Assembly: GCF_004365175.1 (NCBI RefSeq) | Contig: NZ_SOCE01000001.1 | Span: 3,417,403 to 3,481,402, forward strand | From: Kribbella voronezhensis | Lineage (GTDB): Bacteria; Actinomycetota; Actinomycetes; Propionibacteriales; Kribbellaceae | DNA length: 64,000 bases | Direction: 5' to 3' | Shown: one piece after another, positions 42,927 through 50,989 of the stretch | Layout of the letters: every line of letters begins with the position of its first letter | Position numbering within the stretch: the first letter of the stretch is position 1 | The notes under the pieces: generated by a model | The model's input: the letters and a program-made list of their open reading frames with translations, nothing else | Told to the model about the DNA's origin: nothing | Database searches by the model: none | Translations under genes and position numbers: made by a program

Positions 42927-43583
42927 TCATTCGCCTTGGCTACACCTGCGGATGTACGCGGCCAGCTCCCGCCCGTTGGTGAGCACCGGCAGATGTGACC
43001 CACTTGGCAGCGTCCAGGCCTCGCCATGCGCCTCGTCTGCCACCTGCTGCACCCACTGCGGCGGCGCGAGTCGGTCATGTTTGGACCGTACGACGATGAT
43101 CGGTGCGCGCAACTCCGATAGCGCGGCGGCCATGTCGTAGTGCTGCGCCGCCGCTATCGCTCGTGCCATCGATGGGAAGCCGGTGCGGAAGTACTGCCGT
43201 GCGAGCGTCGGCACGAGGCGCGGCGGGTCCCAGATGGCCGACGCTGTCCAGCGGGCGGCCAGGGTCGCCCAGCCCGCGGTGTTGCGATCTCCACTCGGTC
43301 CGACAAGCACCAGCGCTTTCGCTAGCTCAGGGTGAGCTATGGCCGCGGCTACTACGATCTGGCAGCTCGCCGAGTGACCTACTAGGACGGCTGGACTCTC
43401 TTTGATCCGTACTACGAGGCGCTCGGCCAGCGCGGAGGTGCTCAGATCAACACCCCGCGGCGCGCGTTCGCCGTACCCGGGCAGTGTGACTACCTCGTAC
43501 TGCGTGTCGAGGTACTCCACAGTCGGCGCGTAGGACTCAGGACCGAGTCCCAGTCCGGGCACCAGGACTACGGGAGTCGTCAT
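42927..43583 (-). CDS. Alpha/beta hydrolase (218 aa)
   Basis: Small alpha/beta-hydrolase. LVPGLGLGPES carries the oxyanion region, VGHSASCQIV the nucleophile Ser elbow, VRSKHDRLAPP the acid Asp and LPSGSHLPVL the His. The substrate is unknown; esterase or lactonase activity is possible. ATG 43583 overlaps the stop of the upstream Pro-rich membrane protein by 4 bases. The promoter side of the TPP-controlled gene lies just beyond its 3' end. Confidence 0.85.
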   Translation of the reverse strand: MTTPVVLVPGLGLGPESYAPTVEYLDTQYEVVTLPGYGERAPRGVDLSTSALAERLVVRIKESPAVLVGHSASCQIVVAAAIAHPELAKALVLVGPSGDRNTAGWATLAARWTASAIWDPPRLVPTLARQYFRTGFPSMARAIAAAQHYDMAAALSELRAPIIVVRSKHDRLAPPQWVQQVADEAHGEAWTLPSGSHLPVLTNGRELAAYIRRCSQGE

Positions 43584-44440
43584 TCCCAGGGTGGGCGGTC
43601 TGGAGCCGCTTGCACGACTGGGTTCGGCACTGCCGGCTTCAGCTCGCGGTACCCGAGTGCGAAGCCGACTGCCAGCATCAGCAGCCCAGTGCCACCCCAG
43701 CCGTACGCCGTGGGTAGGCGGTCCAGTGAGTCGTCCACGGACCCCATCCCGGTCGACAGCACCATCACGAACCACACCAGCAGGGGAATGAGCGAGACAG
43801 CGACCAGGCCGAGACCGATCAGCTCTATCGGGTCGGGCTCGCGGCCGGCCTTGCGGCGGTTCAGGAAGTCCCGCAGCCACATACCGAGTGCGGCCAGGCC
43901 CACCACGACGATCAGTAGCTGGCCGATGGTGTCGATGACATCTGTGCGCAGTGGGTGGTTCAGTGGTGAGCCGGGAAGCTGAGCGATCTCCCGGATCGAC
44001 ACGCGCTGCACCGAGATGACCAGGAGTCCGTAGACGGCCGCGATCACAGCGGCTAACAGGACGACCCGGGCCGCGCGAGGATCACGCCGTACTGCAGGCT
44101 GCTGGTCACGGCCGTACGTCGGTAGCTCGCGCGGCTGTGGGTGCGCGGGTGAACCGTACGGACTGCCGGGACGGTAGCCGGGCGGCTGGGAGTAGCCGGG
44201 GGCGACGGGAGGCTGTTCGCCGTACGGGGTGGGCGCGTACTGGCCGCCTGGGTATTGCTGGCCTGGGTACTGCTGGCCCGGGTACGGCTGCTGGCCTGGG
44301 TACTGCGGGGGTGGTTGCTGGCCGGGCGGGGCGGAGTACGGGCTGTTGCCGCCGTACGGGACCGGGTCGGCGTAGTGCTTCTGCTCGGGCTCGTCGTGGT
44401 CGTCGCCGCGCCCGTAGGTGGGGAACTCCGGTGACGACAT
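43580..44440 (-). CDS. Pro/Gln/Tyr-rich membrane protein (286 aa)
   Basis: Residues 1-115 are disordered and contain repeats of P-G-Q-Q-[PY]-P (for example PGQQYPGQQYPG) and Pro-Tyr-Gly motifs. Then come four predicted membrane helices (about 124-145, 165-190, 205-230, 250-268) and a short tail. This layout is common in actinobacterial envelope proteins of unknown function. It is translationally coupled to the hydrolase gene. Confidence 0.75.
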   Translation of the reverse strand: MSSPEFPTYGRGDDHDEPEQKHYADPVPYGGNSPYSAPPGQQPPPQYPGQQPYPGQQYPGQQYPGGQYAPTPYGEQPPVAPGYSQPPGYRPGSPYGSPAHPQPRELPTYGRDQQPAVRRDPRAARVVLLAAVIAAVYGLLVISVQRVSIREIAQLPGSPLNHPLRTDVIDTIGQLLIVVVGLAALGMWLRDFLNRRKAGREPDPIELIGLGLVAVSLIPLLVWFVMVLSTGMGSVDDSLDRLPTAYGWGGTGLLMLAVGFALGYRELKPAVPNPVVQAAPDRPPWE

Positions 44441-44503
44441 CGCTGCTCCCTCGGCTCGGCCCTCGGTGGTGGCTGCTGCTCTCAGGTTCTCACGGCGGGG
44501 GCG

Positions 44504-45352
44504 TCAGGTCGCTTTGATGGTCGGCCAGGCGTTCGGGAGGCAGCCGGCCAGGCCCTTGGTCTGCTGCAGCATCACCGGCGCCGGCGTGTTCTTCTGCGCG
44601 CAGGTGGAGTGGCCGTGGCCGAGCGCGTGGCCGACCTCGTGGTTGACCAGGTAGCTGCGGTAGAGGTCGACTTGGCCGGCATATGCGGGTACGGCGTACA
44701 TCCAGCGCTTGGCGTTCAGCACCACGCGGTCCTCGACCCGGCACGAGACCTCGCCGCCGGTGACGAGCGGCAGGCAGAGCTTGTCGGTCAGCGTCGGCGT
44801 GGCGAGGATGATCCGCAGGTCGGCGTCGGGCTTGTCGGTCCGCTCGAAGCTGACCGGATGGATCGCCTGCCAGCCGCGCGGATCCGTCAACGTCCGGTGG
44901 ATCGCGGCCGCGACCGCCGCCCCGTTGACCGACAGGCCTTCCTCGATCTCGACGCGATAGGTCAACTTCTCCCGTACGCCGTTCGCCTTGCTGAACCCGG
45001 CGACCACGGCGAGCCGCCCGGTCGATACGGTGACGTTCGGCTTCGACCCCTTCGGCGCCCTGGTCAAGGTCGGTGCCGGCCGCAACGGCGTCGTGAACGT
45101 TGCCGTCGGCACCTGAGTGGGCGTCACCGCCGGCGCGTCGGCCGGCGCGCTCGCGACCACCCGCCGATCCTCCGCCCCGAACTGCGACGCCAGATTCTGC
45201 TGCCGCCCGGTCTCCGGATGCACCACCATCACTACTCCGAGCACAGCCAACGCAGTCACCGAGAACCACTGCGCCCGATAAGACTTCCGCCGACAGTGCC
45301 GCCCCCCGCGCACACCACCCCCACGACGCTGCCCTCTCCGCCCGGTGCCCAC
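44504..45352 (-). CDS. DUF3152 zincin-like secreted or anchored protein (282 aa)
   Basis: Membrane anchor at about residues 29-46 after a basic start, a Thr/Pro-rich linker (50-100), and a C-terminal domain with VNHEVGHALGHGH, the extended zinc-binding HExxHxxGxxH motif of metzincin-type proteases. Three Cys pairs (LCLP, SCRV, TCAQ, GCLP) are available for disulfides. DUF3152 proteins are actinobacterial and proposed metalloproteases; the target is unknown. An external location is expected. Confidence 0.85.
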   Translation of the reverse strand: MGTGRRGQRRGGGVRGGRHCRRKSYRAQWFSVTALAVLGVVMVVHPETGRQQNLASQFGAEDRRVVASAPADAPAVTPTQVPTATFTTPLRPAPTLTRAPKGSKPNVTVSTGRLAVVAGFSKANGVREKLTYRVEIEEGLSVNGAAVAAAIHRTLTDPRGWQAIHPVSFERTDKPDADLRIILATPTLTDKLCLPLVTGGEVSCRVEDRVVLNAKRWMYAVPAYAGQVDLYRSYLVNHEVGHALGHGHSTCAQKNTPAPVMLQQTKGLAGCLPNAWPTIKAT

Positions 45353-45502
45353 GCTCAGACCCTATCCACTCCAAACCGTTACCTAAACCCCAGAGTCTTC
45401 TCGCCTGACTGGACGTTGCCTGTGCGCCGCCACGGCCTGGGCTGCTCGTAGTACGAAGGAACTCGCCGTACGGGGTCCGGGGGCGGCTCTACGCTCGGGT
45501 GG

Positions 45503-46411
45503 ATGACCTCGTCTGTGCCGCTGCGGATCGATCGGATCGGGCGATGGTTGAGGGTTAGCGACGTTGCCGTCGTGCGGCGAGCTGCGTTGGTGGGTGGGCG
45601 GACGTCGCCTCGGGTCGAGCGGGTGACACTCCGGTACTCCGGTGGTCGGGCTGAGGTGGTCGCAAAGCGGGCGACGCCGGGTGAGGTGATGGCTCTTCGG
45701 AGTCTGGACGTCGACGATCCGGTCTTTCCTGAGTTGATCGATTCCGGGATCGACAGTGGCGGCCCTTGGATTGTCACGCCGTTCGAGTCCGGCGGAGCGA
45801 TCGGGTGGGCGTCCGAGCCGCCGGCAGCCGTGTACGCCGCTTTGGCGCGCCTGCATCTGCGGCACCTCGGTCGTACCGATGAACTGCCGCCGGAGATTCC
45901 TCGGGTGGACGATGCTTTCCTTCGCTCAGCCTTCACCAGCTACGCCCCGAGTTGCATAGCCCGCGCCGCCCGCCAGGCGCCCCATCCGGTTCACGCTCGA
46001 GCGCTGGACCTCCTCCGACGCTTCACCGACGACGAGGGGCTACGGATCGGCCTGCAACTCCTCCCCCCGACCTTGATCCACGGCGACGTCTACGGCGACA
46101 ACGTGATCGCATCCCCCGAGTCACCGAAACTGATCGACTGGGGCAGCGCCCGAATCGGCCCGGCAATGCTCGACGTAACGATGGCGTCGAGACAAGCCGG
46201 CATCACGACGTACCGACAAACCTGGAAGGCACTGACCGGCACGCCAATGGACGAGTGGGAATCATCCATCAGCCAAGCTTGGGCGACCGCAGTAAACAAC
46301 GCCATCTTCATCGGCGCCGCCGCGGAACGCTCGGCAGATCTGGCCGAGCTGATGCTCATCGACGCGGAGGACTCAATAGAACGCCTCGGCAACCATCTGT
46401 CGCACCGCTGA
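45503..46411 (+). CDS. Phosphotransferase of the APH/choline kinase-like family (302 aa)
   Basis: Protein-kinase-like small-molecule kinase. The catalytic loop is LIHGD195VYGDN200 (H193-G-D195) and the metal Asp is D212 in KLIDWGSARIGP. VVAKRATPGEVMAL corresponds to the ATP-binding Lys region. The family phosphorylates aminoglycosides, macrolides, homoserine or cell-wall precursors; the actual substrate is unknown and resistance should not be assumed. The promoter region is 150 bases and shares space with the divergent DUF3152 gene. Confidence 0.82.
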   Translation: MTSSVPLRIDRIGRWLRVSDVAVVRRAALVGGRTSPRVERVTLRYSGGRAEVVAKRATPGEVMALRSLDVDDPVFPELIDSGIDSGGPWIVTPFESGGAIGWASEPPAAVYAALARLHLRHLGRTDELPPEIPRVDDAFLRSAFTSYAPSCIARAARQAPHPVHARALDLLRRFTDDEGLRIGLQLLPPTLIHGDVYGDNVIASPESPKLIDWGSARIGPAMLDVTMASRQAGITTYRQTWKALTGTPMDEWESSISQAWATAVNNAIFIGAAAERSADLAELMLIDAEDSIERLGNHLSHR

Positions 46412-46575
46412 CGAAGCCCCCACGGACGACTTCGCATGAAGCGCATATTCGCCTGCGCGATGGACCTCCGTGCAGGCACTAGGCTCAGAGCCGAACGAAA
46501 CTGGCCGGAGCAGCAGCCGCGGGCCACACAGCGACGTGCGGATGCAGCTTCGGTCGAAGGCTTCTTGGGGGATGA

Positions 46576-47385
46576 ATGGCAGCCGGACAGGCCGAGTCGA
46601 ACGGCATCCTGGCGGCTGCTCTCCGCAAGGCAGACCGCGCGGCACCGCAGGCATCCGCACAATTGTTCGTCCGTGACGCTTCAACCGGTGCGAAGCCAGT
46701 TCTAGCCGTCGCGGACAACGGCAAGAGCTATTGGCTCAAGTGGCCGGGCAATCCGCACGGCAACCTGTCTCTGGCTCACGAACTGATCGTTGCACGCATA
46801 GGTCAACTGATCGGGGCACCAGTTCGCCCGACTCCTCTCGTTTACGTGGATCGGGCATTGGTCGAGTCCTATTTCATCGACGGCCAACGGTTGCCCAGTG
46901 GCCTGTACGTCGGCTCCGAACTCCTGCCCGACGTCGAAGAGCACACCTCGATCACCCGAGTAGCAAGGGATGGAAACGCTCAGCGTTTCGCGCACTATCT
47001 GGCTCTCTGGGACCTCTGCCTGGGCACCGATCTCCAACTTCTCTATCACCTGCCGGAGCATGACCAGGTGTGGTCGATCGATCATGGCCTCTGGTTCGAC
47101 AGTCTCGAAGGAGACTGGACACAAACCCTGCTATCGGGACGGATCAACGAGCCGTGGCCTTGGCCGGATGAGGTTCTGCCCAGAGGGCTCGACCGAAAGG
47201 CCCTCACGGCAGCAGCAAGCGCGGTGGCCGCCCTGACGATCGGAGATCTAGCCGGTGCCATCGGATCCGTGCCGCTAGAGTGGGGCATATCTGACCACGC
47301 TCTGTGCACCTTGGCCTTGTTCGTTCACGCTCGGCGTTCAACGGTGGCGAACAGGCTTCGGAATGCTGCGGAGCTGATGACATGA
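46576..47385 (+). CDS. HipA-like kinase-domain protein (269 aa)
   Basis: Resembles the HipA_2-type kinase-like proteins. SYWLKWPGNPHGNLSLAHELI holds the ATP-site Lys and conserved Asn/His, LWDLCLGTD152LQLLYH the catalytic loop and VWSID169HGLWF the metal-binding D-H-G. In HipA the catalytic loop also has an Asn at D+5; here that position is Tyr, so activity is uncertain. It overlaps the DUF3037 gene by 4 bases (ATGA). Local GC is nearer 60% by my count of two lines than the roughly 70% around it, which suggests acquisition. ATG 46576 follows GGGGGATGA. Confidence 0.75.
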   Translation: MAAGQAESNGILAAALRKADRAAPQASAQLFVRDASTGAKPVLAVADNGKSYWLKWPGNPHGNLSLAHELIVARIGQLIGAPVRPTPLVYVDRALVESYFIDGQRLPSGLYVGSELLPDVEEHTSITRVARDGNAQRFAHYLALWDLCLGTDLQLLYHLPEHDQVWSIDHGLWFDSLEGDWTQTLLSGRINEPWPWPDEVLPRGLDRKALTAAASAVAALTIGDLAGAIGSVPLEWGISDHALCTLALFVHARRSTVANRLRNAAELMT

Positions 47386-48260
47386 GAGGGGTCCGGGTGC
47401 GCTACGACTACTGGGTTGTCCGATATGTGCCGGACCCCGTTCGGGGCGAGTTCGTCAACATCGGCATCATCGCCGGCAAGGGTGACGACTGGTCCTTCCG
47501 TCGGGTGGGCAGTCTCAGTCGCGCCTCCCGGCTGGGTGGCGCCGCAAGTCACACCGACTCGTTCGTGAAGCGGATCGAGGATGCCATCGCATCGCGCCTG
47601 GACGCGGTCCAGGCGTTGATTCCCGGTACGCCTTCTCCCTCTTTCGGTCGCGGAGAAATCGAAGATCTCCGGGTCCGGATGAACAATCTGGTCCAACTGT
47701 CGGACTCGAAGCCGGTGCTGGCGAATACGGCGCGAGAGGCCGCTGACCTGGCATTCGAGTTGATGATCGTCGACTCGGACACCGACGTTCAGCATCGATC
47801 GCGAACTCGCGTCGTCCAGAAGCTTCGGCACGCATTCGAATTGCGACCTGAGCTCGTTGACCATGTGGCGCGATTCCATGTCGCGGCGGTGGGGCCGCAA
47901 GAAACCGGCATCGACTTCGCCGTCAGAGACGGTGTGGTTCACCAGCTGTCGCAGGTGTGGGCGTTCGACGTCAAGGACACGCGGCACCTGCAGACCCAGA
48001 TTCGTGCGTGGAACTACCTGATCGGTCTCCTCCGGATCGACGGCGGTACGCTCGCGAAGAAGGGGCGTCCCGGGGTCGAGATACCGTCCCGCGTCGAGAT
48101 CAATGCGGTCTTCACCCCTCCCACTACCGCCGACGGCGAGCGAGAGTTCGAGGTTGCCCGGGACGGCTGGCGCCGCCTGGGCGTAGAGGCGATCGCCTCG
48201 TCCGACTCGGAGAGCATCGTCGACGAGGCAGCTCGATTGCTGACGGCAAGTAGTTCGTAG
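47382..48260 (+). CDS. DUF3037-family protein (292 aa)
   Basis: Protein of the DUF3037 family. It starts YDYWVVRYVPDPVRGEFVNIGIIAG, the family's diagnostic block, followed by a mainly helical region and a mixed C-terminal half. The function is unknown. DUF3037 genes commonly lie next to HipA_2-like kinase genes, and here the two overlap by 4 bases, so the proteins probably work together as a toxin-antitoxin-like, stress or defence pair. ATG 47382 is fixed by the overlap. Confidence 0.8.
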   Translation: MRGVRVRYDYWVVRYVPDPVRGEFVNIGIIAGKGDDWSFRRVGSLSRASRLGGAASHTDSFVKRIEDAIASRLDAVQALIPGTPSPSFGRGEIEDLRVRMNNLVQLSDSKPVLANTAREAADLAFELMIVDSDTDVQHRSRTRVVQKLRHAFELRPELVDHVARFHVAAVGPQETGIDFAVRDGVVHQLSQVWAFDVKDTRHLQTQIRAWNYLIGLLRIDGGTLAKKGRPGVEIPSRVEINAVFTPPTTADGEREFEVARDGWRRLGVEAIASSDSESIVDEAARLLTASSS

Positions 48261-48587
48261 CAGCTTTGCGACGGGCTCGAGCTGATCCAGGTGTTCGCGC
48301 GCTTTGGCGTGAGGTGCTGTTTCGGCCGCCGACGGAGGTGGCTCTGACCTCAGCGGCACGCCGGGCATGCCTTCGCCAAGCCGCGACGGAGGAGCGGCGA
48401 ACTCGGGTGGGCGGGAGCGCCGACGCAGGAGGCGCGTGGGTGCGTTCCAGCGGACCTGGCTAGCTCTGGCTTCGGTGGGTGGCCGCGAATGCATTCATTG
48501 AGCCGCGACGGAGGAGCGGCGAGCCGGGGTGGGTGGGAGCGGCGACGAAGGAGCTGCGTGGGGGATTTGCCCGCAGCACAAGGAGTT
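48261..48587. other. 327-base intergenic region with direct repeats
   Basis: No credible gene. It contains two imperfect copies of a roughly 72-76-base sequence at 48365-48440 and 48491-48562. Confidence 0.6.
48365..48562. repeat. Two imperfect direct repeats of about 72-76 bases
   Basis: Both copies contain AGCCGCGACGGAGGAGCGGC followed by GA[AG]C-GGGTGGG-GGGAGC and end in GCGTGGG. Copy 1 spans 48365-48440 and copy 2 spans 48491-48562. The repeated Gs and GGAGC units look like a dispersed intergenic element and not a protein-coding duplication. Confidence 0.75.
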
Positions 48588-49781
48588 TCAGGCTGTGCGA
48601 GTGCGGAGGAATTTGCCGAAGTGGGGGACGGTGAAGGCGACGGTGCCGCGTTCGGCGGAGAAGACGAGGCCTTTTTTGATCAGGCCGTCTCGGGCGGGGG
48701 ACAGCGACTGGGGTTTGCGGCCGAGGGTGGTGGCTACTTCGGCGGTCGGGACGGGGCCGTCGTCGACGCCGATGCCGAGTTCGGCCATGGCTCGCATGTA
48801 TTCGCGTTCGGCGGGGGTGGCGCGTTCGTAGCGGGAGCCGAAGAAGCCGACGGTGAGTTCGCGGGATGCCTCGGGGGCTGCGACGGCGACGTCCTTGATC
48901 GTGATCGGGCTGGCGGGGGCGTGGTCCCAGGTGGCGTGGGCGAAGGCTTGGACGAAGTACGGGTAGCCGTCGGTCTGGGCATAGAGCTCGTCGAGCGCCT
49001 CTTCGTCGTACAACACGTCCTCGCTCTCGGCCGGGACCATCAGGGCACGGTCGCAGGCCTCGCGGGCGAGGCGGTCGACTCGGACGTAGCGGAAGAGGCG
49101 TTCGGAGTACGACTTCGAAGCGGACAGTACTGCGGGCAGGTGTGGCAGGCCGGCGCCGACGACGACGAGGGGCGCGCTCTGTTGGGAGATCTCGTGGCAG
49201 GCGGCGCACAAGGCGGAGAGGTCGTCGGCGCTGATGTCCTGCATCTCGTCGATGAACAGCCCGACGCCGACGGAGAGGTCGCCGGCGAGGTCGGCCGCGT
49301 CGGTGAAGAGTTCGATCAGGTCCATCTCGAGGTCGCCCGAGTCGGCGCGGCCCTTGGCGGCGGCGACGTCGACGGGTGGGTGCCAGCGGATGCCCTTGCG
49401 GTCGTTCTGGGCGGTGCGGAGCGCGAAGGCCTTCAGTACGGCGCTGAACTGGTCGACCCGGTCGTCGTCGCGGTGCCGGTGCCCGAGTTCGCGCATCGCG
49501 GTGTGCATCGCCTGCGCGATCGGCAGCCGGATGCTCTGGTCGGGGCGGGCCTCGATCTTGCCCGTGCCCCAGGCGCGTTTGATCGCCTGGCTGCGAAGGG
49601 TGTTCAGCAGCACGGTCTTGCCGACACCACGCAGGCCCGACAGCACCAGACTCCGCTCCGGTCGACCAGCGGCGACACGTTCGAGCACAACCTCGAACTG
49701 GCGTACCTCGGTATCGCGACCAGCCAGCTCAGGAGGCCGCTGACCAGCGCCGGGCGCATAGGGATTCCGGATCGGATCCAT
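48588..49781 (-). CDS. AAA/STAND-like ATPase with C-terminal winged helix (397 aa)
   Basis: P-loop ATPase related to the archaeal-type/ORC-like ATPases. Walker A is LSGLRGVGKT (Lys55), Walker B is GVGLFIDEMQDI, and VVVGAGLPHLPAVL holds sensor 1. Residues about 300-397 look like a winged helix ending in a conserved basic segment (LKxRG-type LIKKGLVFSAERGTVAFTVP). The function of such stand-alone ATPases is unknown; some are defence or regulatory genes. The ATG at 49781 is chosen because TAGAGT at 49794-49789 sits 7 bases before it (leaderless); a GTG three codons upstream is possible. It is divergent from the RelA/SpoT-like gene. Confidence 0.8.
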   Translation of the reverse strand: MDPIRNPYAPGAGQRPPELAGRDTEVRQFEVVLERVAAGRPERSLVLSGLRGVGKTVLLNTLRSQAIKRAWGTGKIEARPDQSIRLPIAQAMHTAMRELGHRHRDDDRVDQFSAVLKAFALRTAQNDRKGIRWHPPVDVAAAKGRADSGDLEMDLIELFTDAADLAGDLSVGVGLFIDEMQDISADDLSALCAACHEISQQSAPLVVVGAGLPHLPAVLSASKSYSERLFRYVRVDRLAREACDRALMVPAESEDVLYDEEALDELYAQTDGYPYFVQAFAHATWDHAPASPITIKDVAVAAPEASRELTVGFFGSRYERATPAEREYMRAMAELGIGVDDGPVPTAEVATTLGRKPQSLSPARDGLIKKGLVFSAERGTVAFTVPHFGKFLRTRTA

Positions 49782-49802
49782 GCATTCCACTCTATGAGCG
49801 CG

Positions 49803-49829
49803 TCTAGCGTTTTCCTTAGATTGACCTAG
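49803..49829. promoter_or_regulatory. Copy A of a 27-bp divergent-promoter motif
   Basis: TCTAGCGTTTTCCTTAGA and then TT-N2-CCTAG. It lies 22-48 bases upstream of the AAA gene start, over its -35 region, and matches copy B at 22 of 27 positions. It is a likely regulator-binding site. Confidence 0.65.
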
Positions 49830-49872
49830 CCGCCCCCAGAGCGTGTCGCTTCTCTGTCAAAGATCACCCGTC

Positions 49873-49899
49873 TCTAGCATTTTCACTAGATTCCCCTAG
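49873..49899. promoter_or_regulatory. Copy B of the 27-bp divergent-promoter motif
   Basis: TCTAGCATTTTCACTAGA (TCTAG-N8-CTAGA inverted repeat) and then TT-N2-CCTAG. It ends just before the -35 region of the RelA/SpoT-like gene, whose -10 is TATGGT at 49924-49929. It is 70 bases from copy A. Confidence 0.65.
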
Positions 49900-49935
49900 A
49901 CGCGGATATCAAGCCTTAGCCGCTATGGTCTGCGC

Positions 49936-50964
49936 ATGGGCGGGGTTGAGGTGCGGGAGTGGACCGTGCAGGCCGCTGGGCAGTACGAGCGGACGCATCA
50001 GCAGTACGTCGGTGGCGCGCGGAAGCTGGAAGCGCTGATCAACGAGCTGATCGGTGAGGAAGAGGGCATCAACTACCTCTCCGCGACCGCCCGGGCCAAG
50101 GAGCCTGAGTCGTTCCTGGCGAAGGCGTCGAAGCCGCATCCGGACGACCCGACCAGACCGAAGTACGACGATCCGCTGAACCAGATCACCGACCTGGTCG
50201 CGGCCCGGATCATCACCTTCCTGGTGGAGGCCGTGGACCGGGTCTGCGAGGTGATCGAGTCGGAGTTCGAGATCGTCGAGCACACCGACATGGGTGCGCA
50301 CACCCGGGCGCAGGGCGCGTTCGGGTACGCGAGCAAGCACTACCTGGTCCGGTTGAACGCGCATCGGCGCGAGCTGCCGGAGTACGCCGTACTGAAGAAC
50401 CTCACGATGGAGATCCAGGTCCGTACGGCGGTCCAGCACGCGTGGGCCGAGTTCGAGCACGACATCCGGTACAAGCTGGACATCCCGCCGGATCGCAAGC
50501 CCGAGTTCGACCGGCGGTTCCTGCTCGCGGCCGCGTTGATGGAGCTGGCGGACAACGAGTTCGCGGAGATCGACAAGCTGTACCGCGAGCTGGCGGCCGC
50601 CGAGCCCGACGCGGCGCCTATGGACCTCACCACGTCGACGCTGACGACGTACCTGACCAGGCGCTACCCGGACGCACCGCACGCCAAGACGAACCACTAC
50701 GCGTGGATCCTTGGGATCCTGGCCAAGCTGGGCGTGACGACGGAGGAGCAGCTGACAGAGCTGCTCCGTGGGATCGACAGCGCGGCAGTGCAGGCAGCGA
50801 TGACGCACCGGTTCCCTGCCGGCACGGTACGTCGGCTCGACGACGACCTGCTCGCGGCGAAGGGCCTGGAGTACGTGGACCTCTTCCCGGAGGAGGAGCG
50901 TCGGCAGAAGATCCTCCGCGGTCGCTACAAGGCTCTCGTCCGCAGTGGTCTGCTGGAGGGTTGA
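49936..50964 (+). CDS. RelA/SpoT-domain protein, (p)ppGpp synthetase-like (342 aa)
   Basis: Contains a RelA/SpoT nucleotidyltransferase domain without an HD hydrolase domain. ITDLVAARIITF corresponds to the GTP/ATP loop region, GYASKHYLVRL to the GYxSxHY motif, and MEIQVRTAVQHAWAEFEHDI to the ExQ(V/I)RT-W-E-H block. The C-terminal 120 residues are a helical extension of unknown role. It probably synthesises (p)ppGpp or a related alarmone, though some relatives instead modify RNA. TATGGT is 7 bases before ATG 49936, indicating a leaderless message. The divergent AAA ATPase shares its control region. Confidence 0.83.
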   Translation: MGGVEVREWTVQAAGQYERTHQQYVGGARKLEALINELIGEEEGINYLSATARAKEPESFLAKASKPHPDDPTRPKYDDPLNQITDLVAARIITFLVEAVDRVCEVIESEFEIVEHTDMGAHTRAQGAFGYASKHYLVRLNAHRRELPEYAVLKNLTMEIQVRTAVQHAWAEFEHDIRYKLDIPPDRKPEFDRRFLLAAALMELADNEFAEIDKLYRELAAAEPDAAPMDLTTSTLTTYLTRRYPDAPHAKTNHYAWILGILAKLGVTTEEQLTELLRGIDSAAVQAAMTHRFPAGTVRRLDDDLLAAKGLEYVDLFPEEERRQKILRGRYKALVRSGLLEG

Positions 50965-50989
50965 GCTGCGCCCGTACTGCGTACGTCGC

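Noticed and set aside
45503-46411. Calling the phosphotransferase an aminoglycoside-resistance gene
   Set aside because: The fold motifs are shared by many small-molecule kinases and nothing in the sequence points to an antibiotic substrate.
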